This document shows positions 42,479 through 50,052 of a stretch of DNA of 64,000 nt, piece after piece. Source of the DNA: Deltaproteobacteria bacterium (GTDB taxonomy: Bacteria > Desulfobacterota > Binatia > UBA9968); NCBI GenBank assembly GCA_016210115.1, contig JACQUW010000363.1, forward strand, positions 1 through 64,000, written 5' to 3'. Both the position numbers and the translations under genes were made by a program. How positions within the stretch are numbered: the stretch's first letter is position 1; each line of letters starts with the position of its first letter. The notes under the pieces are model-generated. The model searched no databases. It saw nothing but the letters and a program-made list of their open reading frames with translations, and was not told where the DNA came from.

Positions 42479-43462
42479 TCATCGGCTTGTGTTTATGTCC
42501 GCCAGCAGGTTCTCGATCACTTCATCGTAATATGGTTTTTCCTTCAGGCTGGCGCGAGATCCCGGAAAATAGATGAGTGTGACGTCGGCGGCGGTATCAT
42601 CAAAGCTCATCATCACTATGGCACAGCGCTGATTATTGGATAGACGAGTGTTGTCGATCATCGGAAAATCGAAGACTCCGACCTTGAAGGTCCCGTCGAC
42701 TACATCCTCCGTAGGGAGGCCCTTTTCCACGGCCTGAGTGGTCAATCGGACCAGGATTTCCTGCCGGCTCGGATAAACCTCAAGCACTTCCAGCGTGAAG
42801 TGCCTCGTTTGCGTGACTTTTTGACGCTCGGGGTTCGCTCTGTCAGGCAACTTCAGTACTTTATCGAACAAGCGAATCCCCGCCGGGTTCTTCTTGAGCA
42901 AATCAAAAAAGACCGTTCCATCAAGCTTTGCTCCTGAAGTCTGCAGAACGTCAATCTGCTTCTGTATAATTTCCTTCACCACCTGGCTCAGACGGTTCTG
43001 CAGACTTTTGAGGCTTCTCTGCCTCTCTTGGTTTCGTGCCGTATCAGCAAGTTCGATCGCGTCGACGATTTGTTGTCCCACATGTCTAAAGAGGGGACTC
43101 AGATCCAAGGCATCATGAAAGTTGTACGCCAAGAGCTCTAAGTTGATGACCTGAAGCTCAAAGTCTTTTAGATCGGCGCCGGATTTCCTTGCTTGTCCGG
43201 TCGCATCCTTGGCTTCTTTCGGTCTCAGGAAGCTGGTGATGATCGAGTTGAACATGTCTTTGCGGAGATCGCTGTCCGCCCTTTCTCGACTGCTCATCAG
43301 TTCAGCGTAAAGTCGCACATTCGTGTCAACGGTCTGTCTTCGTTCCAGGTAGCGGGAGCCGAAAAACCCGACGCCGGCGACAGCCAGGGCCGTCAACAAG
43401 CCACCTGCCGGCTTGAGAATGATGTCTGCCTTTTCCCACCGGTCTTTACGGCTGGCAGCCAC
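42479..43462 (-). CDS. Membrane-anchored protein of unknown function
   Basis: A 327-residue protein with one N-terminal membrane segment (GGLLTALAVAGVGFFGSRYL, residues 19-38), then a long helical region (RLYAELMSSRERADSDLRKD, LADTARNQERQRSLKSLQNR) that may be a coiled coil, and a mixed C-terminal domain. A GTG start at 43462 is supported by GAGGAGGAGATAACT and lies two bases after the previous stop. No family recognised. The layout suggests an inner-membrane sensor or scaffold. Confidence 0.65.
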   Translation of the reverse strand: MAASRKDRWEKADIILKPAGGLLTALAVAGVGFFGSRYLERRQTVDTNVRLYAELMSSRERADSDLRKDMFNSIITSFLRPKEAKDATGQARKSGADLKDFELQVINLELLAYNFHDALDLSPLFRHVGQQIVDAIELADTARNQERQRSLKSLQNRLSQVVKEIIQKQIDVLQTSGAKLDGTVFFDLLKKNPAGIRLFDKVLKLPDRANPERQKVTQTRHFTLEVLEVYPSRQEILVRLTTQAVEKGLPTEDVVDGTFKVGVFDFPMIDNTRLSNNQRCAIVMMSFDDTAADVTLIYFPGSRASLKEKPYYDEVIENLLADINTSR

Positions 43463-43464
43463 AG

Positions 43465-43788
43465 TTATCTCCTCCTCAATACGTACTGACCGGCCTGGTT
43501 CACCAGCTCGAAATCATAGCGGACCGGGTTGTTATAAGAGTAAATAAGATGACTCAGTTCACCGCTTCCGTAGCGAACCTTCAGCGTGAACTTGCCACTG
43601 GTGGGAATATAGATGCGGTACGAACCGTATGCGTCGGTTTTTGCCTGGCAACCGGCGCAGTCGACTACGTATACCTCTATGCCTGGGACCGGCTTTCCGT
43701 TTTGTACCAGACTGCCGTAGATCTGGGCTGCAAGCGCTGACTCAGAGCCCATCACAACAAGTACAAGCAAGACCATTAAGGCTCTCAT
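43465..43788 (-). CDS. Small secreted carboxypeptidase-regulatory-like protein
   Basis: A 107-residue protein with a signal peptide (MRALMVLLVLVVMGSESALA) followed by one beta-sandwich: QIYGSLVQNGKPVPGIEVYV, TDAYGSYRIYIPTSGKFTLK. The CAGC pair near residues 50-53 may form a disulfide. The start follows CGGAGGAATTG. It is the first gene after the attenuator-like leader. The gene two places downstream has the same domain type, so the unit appears dedicated to the envelope. Confidence 0.7.
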   Translation of the reverse strand: MRALMVLLVLVVMGSESALAAQIYGSLVQNGKPVPGIEVYVVDCAGCQAKTDAYGSYRIYIPTSGKFTLKVRYGSGELSHLIYSYNNPVRYDFELVNQAGQYVLRRR

Positions 43789-43864
43789 TTTTTCAATTCC
43801 TCCGGGAGCCGGCTCATTGCGCGATCAGAAGAGACTGCTGAGTGATCGAGCCTTGCACAAAAAC

Positions 43865-43900
43865 AAAAAAGCCAGTGACTTCACGCAAAAGCCACCGGCT
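43865..43900 (-). terminator. Intrinsic terminator in the leader of the envelope operon
   Basis: On the minus strand AGCCGGTGGC and GTCACTGGCT pair around the loop TTTTGCGTGAA-like sequence, followed by six T (43870-43865). It lies about 75 bases before the first start codon and after a well-placed promoter, so full expression needs read-through or antitermination. Confidence 0.75.
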
Positions 43901-43998
43901 CTGAATTGCTTATTTCCACCTCCGAGAACTGCCTTCCTCCCCGGTCTTTAGCTCCACAAAAGGGCTAACTCAGGGAGGCTGTCGCCGAAGTGTATACG
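43901..43998 (-). promoter_or_regulatory. Structured 5' leader of unknown class (candidate attenuator or riboswitch)
   Basis: Between the promoter and the terminator the minus-strand RNA can form a hairpin: CCTCCC pairs with GGGAGG (43978-43973 with 43940-43935), then an internal loop with GA on both sides (TGAG/AGACCG), then TTAGC paired with GCTAA. A competing helix CCGGGGA/TTCTCGG lies further on. No class was recognised, and the c-di-GMP-I core found at 41.6 kb is absent. Confidence 0.5.
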
Positions 43999-44004
43999 CG
44001 GAGA

Positions 44005-44033
44005 CTTATATGCCGCAGGAGAATGTATGTCAA
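44005..44033 (-). promoter_or_regulatory. Near-consensus sigma70 promoter of the envelope operon
   Basis: TTGACA (44033-44028, minus strand) is followed after exactly 17 bases by TATAAG (44010-44005). The predicted start is near 43998. This is the best promoter match found in the window. Confidence 0.8.
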
Positions 44034-44192
44034 GGTCGCTCCCGGGCGGTCCCGATAAAGTCTCACTGCGTTCGCTCTGGATGAAGTTCCGTGGTATCGC
44101 TCTGCCGAGCCCACCTTGGGTAAAAAGAATCCCGGTTGTCTCTGAAGCAAGAGTGTGATTAGAAATGGAAAATTCTGGAGGAGCTTTAAACT

Positions 44193-45233
44193 ATGTTGTT
44201 ACCCTTTCGCGAACATCTTGATTTCGGGCCGACGCCCTATGACCAGTTGCAGGCCAACGAAGGGATTCCGATTATTCGGGGCAACTTCGTCGAAGACGTG
44301 ATGGAACTGGAGCTGGGTCGATGGGAAAGAATGGGAGCCCTGGGTTGCTACCTCAATTTGTCAAACCAACAACAAACGGATGCCTATGTCTGTGAAATCC
44401 CTCCCGGGAGCCAGACCCTTCCGCAGCGCCATCTCTTTGAGGAGATCGTCTACGTTGTCAAGGGACGAGGAGCCACCTCCGTGTGGCAAGAGGGAACCGC
44501 GAAGGTTACGTTCGAGTGGGGGCCGGGGGCGGTTTTTGCGATTCCTTTAAATTCGTCTTACCAACACTTCAACGGGTCCAGGGATGAGCCGGTCCATTTG
44601 TTTGCCGGAACGACCTGCCCCCGCATGATCAATATGTTTCACAATGAGGATTTCATCTTCCGTAATCCATTTAATTTTCGCGACCGCTTTCATGACGGGC
44701 AGGAGTTTCTCCGTTTTAATAAACACGTGACCGACCGTTACTGGGAAACGAACCTCGTCCCGGACGTGAATCACTTTGCCCTCGACGACTTTCCGATGAA
44801 GGGCAAGGGCGTCAAGCACATGCGCTTTACTCTGGCGGACACGACCTACGGTTGTCACGTCTCAGAGTTCCCCCCGGGCTGCCGCAGTACCTGTCACCGC
44901 CATGGTCCGGGAGCGGTGATCATTATCACCCGGGGAGAGGGCTATGTGACTCTTTGGACGGATGGGGAGGAGAGGCAGCGCCACGATTTCCGCGTCGGGA
45001 CCGTTTATTCACCGGACGATCTCATGTGGCACGGCCACTTCAATACCGGACAGGGAATCATGCGCCACTTTGCGATGCGGGGGGACAGTCCCAAGTACAG
45101 TCATGACCGCTTTCGTAACCCGCTATACCAGATGATTCCGATGGACGAGGAGCCGCCGGAGATTCACCGCGAATACGTGCAGGAGCTTGCGCGAAAAAGG
45201 GTCAAGGCCGAGGTCTCGATTGTGGAGGACTAG
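44193..45233 (+). CDS. Bicupin protein (two cupin domains)
   Basis: A 346-residue soluble protein with two cupin barrels. The first has the metal-site pattern LPQRHLFEEIVYVVKGRG (77-94), the second TCHRHGPGAVIIITRGEGY (about 227-245). The overall layout is like gentisate dioxygenase-type or oxalate-decarboxylase-type bicupins, but the sequence cannot assign a reaction. The start follows TGGAGGAGCTTTAAACT. A truncated paralogue sits at 48174. The divergent envelope operon promoter lies about 160 bases upstream. Confidence 0.85.
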   Translation: MLLPFREHLDFGPTPYDQLQANEGIPIIRGNFVEDVMELELGRWERMGALGCYLNLSNQQQTDAYVCEIPPGSQTLPQRHLFEEIVYVVKGRGATSVWQEGTAKVTFEWGPGAVFAIPLNSSYQHFNGSRDEPVHLFAGTTCPRMINMFHNEDFIFRNPFNFRDRFHDGQEFLRFNKHVTDRYWETNLVPDVNHFALDDFPMKGKGVKHMRFTLADTTYGCHVSEFPPGCRSTCHRHGPGAVIIITRGEGYVTLWTDGEERQRHDFRVGTVYSPDDLMWHGHFNTGQGIMRHFAMRGDSPKYSHDRFRNPLYQMIPMDEEPPEIHREYVQELARKRVKAEVSIVED

Positions 45234-45401
45234 TATCCCAAAGTTCCGTTGCAAATCGTGGATCGTTTCGTGATTGCTCGGAAAGCATGCCCCGAGCTTC
45301 GGTCGAAGGGCGCTTCCCTCAGGGGCACGCCTTCCGATCGCAGCCGATGGGCCACAGCCTCGAGGCTCCAGCGGTGCTTGTTTCTCCGTCTATGCCTCAG
45401 A

Positions 45402-45455
45402 GAACCTGCACGGTCCTACGTCTGCGATCTCCACGCCTGCCCCTTCCGTCACAGC
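45402..45455. repeat. Dispersed intergenic repeat, copy 1
   Basis: The 54-base stretch containing CTACGTCTGCGA and CTTCCGTCACA matches 62204-62257 at all but a few positions. Both copies lie in intergenic DNA and both are in the same orientation. A shorter partial match (AACCTGCACGTTCCTGTG) occurs near 53549. Confidence 0.7.
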
Positions 45456-45487
45456 TTTCTGTGCTAAGGAACTTTGGGGACACGATA

Positions 45488-46519
45488 CTAAGAGCTTTTC
45501 CCTTTGTACGCCTTTTCGAAAAATCCCTCGTTATCGAGCTTCTTGAGCCAGCTCGAGTCGATGATTTCCTCGGCTTTAAGAGAAGCCACTTTGGGATTTT
45601 GCTCTGCGACATACTTGATGACGGTTCTAGTTCCCTGGACCGTGGGATATGGCTTTCGGTCCAGCTCCTCCTGAGCTTCCAGGTAAAAATCCTCGGCAGC
45701 GTTGGCACTGGGAAGCCTGAGATTCCTGGCGATGACTTCCTTGACCGCCTGCTTGTTCTCTTTATTGAAGACGTAAGCGTAGCCTTCTACGATTGCCCTG
45801 GTGAAACTCTCGAAAACCTTCGGATGCGCCGCCATGTAATCTCTTCGTGCCGCAAGCACCGTGTTTTGGTAGGGGATCTTTGCCTGATTGAGGTTCAGGA
45901 GTTGGGTATATCCCTTGTTTAGCATCGTCTTGGTGGCCAGGCGCTGCAGCATGGCGGCATCGAGGGCTTTCTGTTCGAGAGCGGCCATCCGTTCGGGGTC
46001 TAACCCGGTTTGCATGATTGTGATCTTGTCGCGTTTCGCATCCAGGCCCAAATGGTCCAGGGCAATCAAGGCTGAAACGTGAGAAGACCCGCCGAATCGG
46101 GCCGTCCCCAGACGCTTCCCCTTCAGGTCGGCTGCTTTCTTAATGCTGGGTTGGGTGATCAGCGTAAAAGGCGAGGTATTGCTGATACCCAGAAACATCG
46201 CAATGTTCTCGCCCCCGGCGATCAAACTCAGGAGGGCGGCGGGCGCGTTTGCCGCGATCTGGATCTCCCCGGCGGCCAACATCTGGCTCACGAGCGAGCC
46301 CCCCATTACAAAAATCAACTGAACGTCCAGTCCGTGTTTTTCAAAAATCTTCTTGTCCTTACCCACCCATAATGGCGTGTTATGTGGCGTCGCCGTCGAA
46401 ACAGCAAGTTTTATCTGCTGGGGCCTCGAAGATTGGGCCGGCGAAGAGCCCGCCATCACGAGCATCAGGAGAAGAGTAAAAGATCCGACAAGTATCGATC
46501 CGTTGTTCATTTTTTTCAC
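45488..46519 (-). CDS. NMT1/SsuA-like periplasmic binding protein, copy 3
   Basis: A 343-residue exported receptor. The signal peptide ends GSSPAQSS. Mature features: VSTATPHNTPLWVGKDKKIF, KHGLDVQLIFVMGGSLVSQ and DLKGKRLGTARFGGSSH. The start at 46519 follows GGAGGTGAAAAAA. It stands alone: the genes on either side are a bicupin and a RidA protein, and no transporter subunit is near. Confidence 0.85.
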   Translation of the reverse strand: MKKMNNGSILVGSFTLLLMLVMAGSSPAQSSRPQQIKLAVSTATPHNTPLWVGKDKKIFEKHGLDVQLIFVMGGSLVSQMLAAGEIQIAANAPAALLSLIAGGENIAMFLGISNTSPFTLITQPSIKKAADLKGKRLGTARFGGSSHVSALIALDHLGLDAKRDKITIMQTGLDPERMAALEQKALDAAMLQRLATKTMLNKGYTQLLNLNQAKIPYQNTVLAARRDYMAAHPKVFESFTRAIVEGYAYVFNKENKQAVKEVIARNLRLPSANAAEDFYLEAQEELDRKPYPTVQGTRTVIKYVAEQNPKVASLKAEEIIDSSWLKKLDNEGFFEKAYKGKSS

Positions 46520-46750
46520 CTCCGCCAGTTGTTTATCTCCCCTGCACGACCTCTAGACCAAATGTGTGACGCCCCGGAATGACATTTTGCTGACTCACTC
46601 AATGAGTTCTCTAGAACGGCAACTGAGGATCCCCACGACTCCTATTAGCACATATTGAAAGTCCGCTTGCAAACGACCTCAACCCTCAAAAGCGGTCCTG
46701 CGCATTAAATCTTTACCTCTTCACGCCCATCTGATATAGACTCGCCCGTT

Positions 46751-47437
46751 ATGCGACAAAGAATCTATTCGTTGCTGGGCAGAGAATTCGTCGAGCTTCT
46801 CGGCGCGGCCCAACCTGCGGCTTCGGTCGAAGAAGAGACGCGAGTTCTATTTCAACGCTTCGAGGCGACGCTCAAACAGCAGGCCCTCTCTCTGGAGAAC
46901 ACGGTGCGTATCAGGATCTGGAGCAGAGACAGGGATGCGCGGAACCGCGCCACGGCTGAGCGCTCCAAGATTTTGACCGGCAATGCGCGGGCTTGCAGCT
47001 CGAGCTATATATCGCCCGATCACTTCGATTCGGACGCCAGAGTCGCTCTGGATCTTCTTGCGATGAGACCCTCGCGCCCGGACGCGGAGAGAAGACCCGT
47101 GGACTTCGAGCCGCCGCGAAACTACCTCTGTTATCTCCGCTATGACTCCTTGATATTTTGTTCGGGTTTCACATCGGACGCCGGAACACTGGAGGGCCAG
47201 GTCGAGGAGATTCTGAAGGCGATAGCAGGCGCCCTCGCCGTCGCCGGAACAAGCTTGAGCAAGGCAATCAAGCTTTCCCTGTTTCTGCAGCGGAGCCAAA
47301 AGCTCGAAACGCTGAAGCAACTTCTCGCGCAGGGTCCAAAGCTGGAGGTCCCCCTGGTGGAATTCGGCTTTGTGGACGGATACGCAGGCGAAAAAAGCCT
47401 GCTGGAGGTCGAGGCTACGGCGGTGGTCGGAGGATAA
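46751..47437 (+). CDS. Tandem RidA/YjgF-like protein
   Basis: A 228-residue protein made of two RidA-like halves. The C-terminal half (residues 120-228) is the clearer: LIFCSGFTSDAGTLEGQVEE, ALAVAGTSLSKAIKLSLFL, LVEFGFVDGYAGEKSLLEVE. The N-terminal half has VEEETRVLFQRFEATLKQQA, LSLENTVRIRIWSRD. Single RidA proteins are about 125 residues and deaminate reactive enamines. Double versions occur in chorismatases and some lyases. The conserved RidA Arg is not evident, so activity is uncertain. Confidence 0.75.
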   Translation: MRQRIYSLLGREFVELLGAAQPAASVEEETRVLFQRFEATLKQQALSLENTVRIRIWSRDRDARNRATAERSKILTGNARACSSSYISPDHFDSDARVALDLLAMRPSRPDAERRPVDFEPPRNYLCYLRYDSLIFCSGFTSDAGTLEGQVEEILKAIAGALAVAGTSLSKAIKLSLFLQRSQKLETLKQLLAQGPKLEVPLVEFGFVDGYAGEKSLLEVEATAVVGG

Positions 47438-47439
47438 AT

Positions 47440-47686
47440 GAGACAGGTGGGGAACTAAACCTAATCGGAGCGTTTTGGGAAACCACCGAAAGATCATCCA
47501 CACCCCGAATTTTATCCTCGACTCCGATAAGAGACGTGGTGCAAGCTGCCTCTGCAACAACGCGTGCTCGGACAGTTGGGCAACTGGAACACCCAGCACC
47601 GCCGATGTGTTCGCACGGGCCGAGCGCCGAGCCGCTTCGAGCCGCTCCAGTTCGGCGCGGAAGCGGTCATGTAGTTTGGTCGTCAT
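47440..47686 (-). pseudogene. Possible coding remnant (MTTKLHDRF...)
   Basis: A minus-strand frame starting at 47686 reads MTTKLHDRFRAELERLEAAR and further charged helical sequence with codon use like a real gene. It then runs into the antisense of the RidA gene. The start overlaps the stop of the small frame upstream (ATGA). It is probably the 5' remnant of a gene cut by rearrangement. No family recognised. Confidence 0.3.
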
Positions 47687-47811
47687 CGTGCAAGAGGGTC
47701 ACGGGACTGTCCATATAGCGGCTGGCGCTCAGCCGCCGCGGTCATAGCGTCCGTTGTCCTCTCGCGCGCCACCCTGCTCAGGTCCGCTTTCATGGCAGGC
47801 GGTATACGCAT
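47683..47811 (-). CDS. Possible small protein, ribbon-helix-helix-like start
   Basis: A 42-residue frame begins MRIPPAMKADLSRVARERTT and ends at a TGA overlapping the ATG of the remnant downstream. The frame is open upstream, where AQLNMRIPPAMKADL resembles the beta-strand/helix start of ribbon-helix-helix antitoxin or mobilisation proteins. It lies just after the truncated SDR gene. It may be a real small gene or part of a relic. Confidence 0.3.
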   Translation of the reverse strand: MRIPPAMKADLSRVARERTTDAMTAAAERQPLYGQSRDPLAR

Positions 47812-47917
47812 GTTCAGTTGCGCCGTATTATCCTGCAGCACGGCCTGCTCCAATATGTGGTCCCTATGGATCTTAAAGGTGGGCCTAACCAGATGCAGTT
47901 CACCCTTAGGGTCATAT

Positions 47918-48178
47918 CTACGGCATTATTCTCCCGCCATTAACGTGAATGGTTTGTCCCGTCATGTGGCGGCTGGCTTTACTGGCGAGAAAGGCCACCG
48001 CTTCGGCGACATCCTCCGGCTCTCCTGGGTGGCCTAGAGGAATCCTTCTGTTGGCGGATTCCCACTCTTCCGTCGAATACTGACTCCTGACTCGGTTCGT
48101 CGCGACACGTCCCGGAGCCACTACGTTGACACGGACACCGAAGGGAGCGAGTTCGAGCGCCAACGTTTTTGAGAAGCC
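47918..48178 (-). pseudogene. Short-chain dehydrogenase, C-terminal fragment only
   Basis: The minus strand encodes the last 85 or so residues of an SDR: GFSKTLALELAPFGVRVNVV, APGRVATN, PEDVAEAVAFLASKASRHMT and GQTIHVNGG, ending at TAG near 47931. The Rossmann half with the cofactor Gly motif and the catalytic YxxxK are missing. The homology stops at about 48178, exactly where a bicupin fragment begins on the other strand. It is a rearrangement relic. Confidence 0.8.
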
Positions 48179-48902
48179 GACTTTAAATTCCTGGCATCAG
48201 CATTTTAACGGATCAGGGACGGAACCCGCGCGCTATGTGGCCCTCACCAATGCTCCAGCGGTCTTCAACATGTTTCATAGCTATGAGTTCATCATGAACA
48301 ACCCATGTCGGTTTAGAGACCGCTTTGATCATCAAGCGGAATATTTTTCAGGCAAAGGAGAAGCTCATCCTGGCGATGTTTGGGAAAGTAATTTCATCCC
48401 CGATATTCTGGACCTGCCCTTCTATGAGTTTTCCACGAAGGGACCGGGCATGAAACACGTCGAGATCGAGCTATCCAGCAACAGGCTGTCGAGTCACATT
48501 GCCGAGTTTCCCGTCGGCGTCTATCAGAAAGCGCATCGGCACGGTCCGGGGGCTTACATCATCACGCTTAAGGGAAAGGGTTACTCATTGATGTGGCCTG
48601 AAGGGCAGAAGTGGGAGAGATTCGATTGGGGACCGTGGAGCATGATGTCTCCCCCCAACCGGTGGTTCCACCAACATTTCAACCTCGGCAAGGAGCCCGT
48701 TAGGCAGCTTGCCCTGAAGGGCTGGGGACAGAAGTATCCGATCGGGGGGTGGGAGCAGATGTTCAAGAGCACGGAGACGGGTGGAGACATGATTGAACTC
48801 GAGGACGAAGATCCGGCCATTCGGGACATGTATATAGAGGAGCTCAAGAAAGAAGGGATGGATCTCAGGATGGCACCTGTAACGTACAGGAAACGCCCAT
48901 GA
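48174..48902 (+). pseudogene. Bicupin, 5'-truncated copy
   Basis: From about 48183 the plus strand encodes the last two thirds of a protein homologous to the 44193 bicupin: NSWHQHFNGSGTEPARYVAL and FRDRFDHQAEYF match NSSYQHFNGS and FRDRFHDGQEF there. The second cupin motif (AHRHGPGAYIITLKGKGY) is intact. About 118 N-terminal residues, including the whole first metal motif, are gone. The open frame extends upstream only into antisense SDR DNA. It is divergent enough from 44193 to be an old paralogue, not a fresh duplicate. Confidence 0.75.
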
Positions 48903-48949
48903 GTCATTTACGAAACCAAGTGTGCGGGCGATTGTGTGAGTGAAAGCCC

Positions 48950-49963
48950 ATGCGCAAATTATCCTTTGGCCTGGAAATTCATCCCTACTACGACGCAAAA
49001 ACAGTATTGCAGGAAGTCGAATTGGCTGAGCGGTTGGGCTATGACCATATTTGGATCGGAGACTCCCAGAGCATCTGGCGCGAGTTGTATGTCCTTTTGG
49101 GCGCTGCTGCAAAAGCAACGACGCGCGTCCACCTGGGTAGCGGCGTGACCAATCCCGTCACTCGGGTTTCTGCCGTGACAGCGAGCGCGTTCGTCACCTT
49201 ACAAGAGCTGTCAGGGGGTAGAATGATTTTAGGAGTTGGAAGCGGGTACAGCTCCGTGAAAACCGTGGGCATGAAAGCGTCGACTCTTTCACAACTGGAA
49301 AGTTTTGTTGAGCAAATTAGGGACCTATGTCGAGGAAAAACGGTGCAAGGAGCGCCGCATGAGATGCGCCTGACATTTGGCAGCGTGGATAAGTCCCCTC
49401 CGGTTTTCGTTGCCGCCAGCGGTCCGAAGATGTTGAGGCTCGCGGGACGAGTTGGTGATGGGGTGATTATGGCCAGAGTGTCATTAAAAGGTGACGTTTT
49501 AAAAAGGATGTTGGAGTGTGTTAGCGAAGGCCGTCAACAGCGAACGATACCTGCGGATGGTTTTCAAGTCTGTGTTGCGTTGCCTGTCTGTGTCGACGCC
49601 GACAGGCAAAAGGCGCTCGCGGCGGTGCGACCTCATGTAGCGCGCAGTCTGATAACGCCTCTATGGGAGTTCAGCCAAGAGGCCGTAGAGGCCGGAAAAA
49701 AGCTTGAGCAGCTATATGACTGTTATGAACATTTGAATCCGACTGCCCAGCATGCGCAAGCCGTACCCGATATAGTAGTCCCAGAGTTTGCTATAGCGGG
49801 CACAGCCTCAGAATGTATGGAGCAAGCCGCCCGAGTCTTCGAGATGGGCATTGACCAGATAACGATTCGGCCCTACGGAGTGGAAGGGTCTTCCCGTAGT
49901 GCGATAATTAAAAACTTTGCCCTAGAAGTGATGGACCCCTTAAAGAGGCTTCTCGCGGGTTGA
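48950..49963 (+). CDS. LLM-class flavin-dependent oxidoreductase, copy 1
   Basis: A 337-residue luciferase-like TIM-barrel protein, of the methylene-tetrahydromethanopterin reductase/F420-dependent type. Landmarks: ELAERLGYDHIWIGDS, VHLGSGVTNPVTRVSAVTAS, LQELSGGRMILGVGSGYSS and VFVAASGPKMLRLAGRVGDG. The length is typical. It may use F420 or FMN. It follows the bicupin relic by 47 bases. Confidence 0.9.
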   Translation: MRKLSFGLEIHPYYDAKTVLQEVELAERLGYDHIWIGDSQSIWRELYVLLGAAAKATTRVHLGSGVTNPVTRVSAVTASAFVTLQELSGGRMILGVGSGYSSVKTVGMKASTLSQLESFVEQIRDLCRGKTVQGAPHEMRLTFGSVDKSPPVFVAASGPKMLRLAGRVGDGVIMARVSLKGDVLKRMLECVSEGRQQRTIPADGFQVCVALPVCVDADRQKALAAVRPHVARSLITPLWEFSQEAVEAGKKLEQLYDCYEHLNPTAQHAQAVPDIVVPEFAIAGTASECMEQAARVFEMGIDQITIRPYGVEGSSRSAIIKNFALEVMDPLKRLLAG

Positions 49964-50052
49964 TGTCCGGATAAGCTGCTGCGCCTCATGTGCCCCCATT
50001 GCGGCGCCAAAGCTTGCGACCCTTATCGATTGCAGGAGATCAGGAGAAAGAT

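Noticed and set aside
43901-43998. Calling the second leader a c-di-GMP riboswitch
   Set aside because: The conserved GGCAAACC and GGGACGCAAAGCC elements are absent, so it is kept as an unclassified leader.
46597-46607. 11-base palindrome ACTCAATGAGT upstream of the NMT1-type receptor
   Set aside because: Perfect but short, with no adjacent regulator gene or clear promoter; likely to occur by chance in 64 kb.
46847-47686. Full 279-codon minus-strand frame as a gene
   Set aside because: Most of it is antisense to the RidA gene. Only the first part (47440-47686), outside that gene, looks coding, and it is listed as a remnant.
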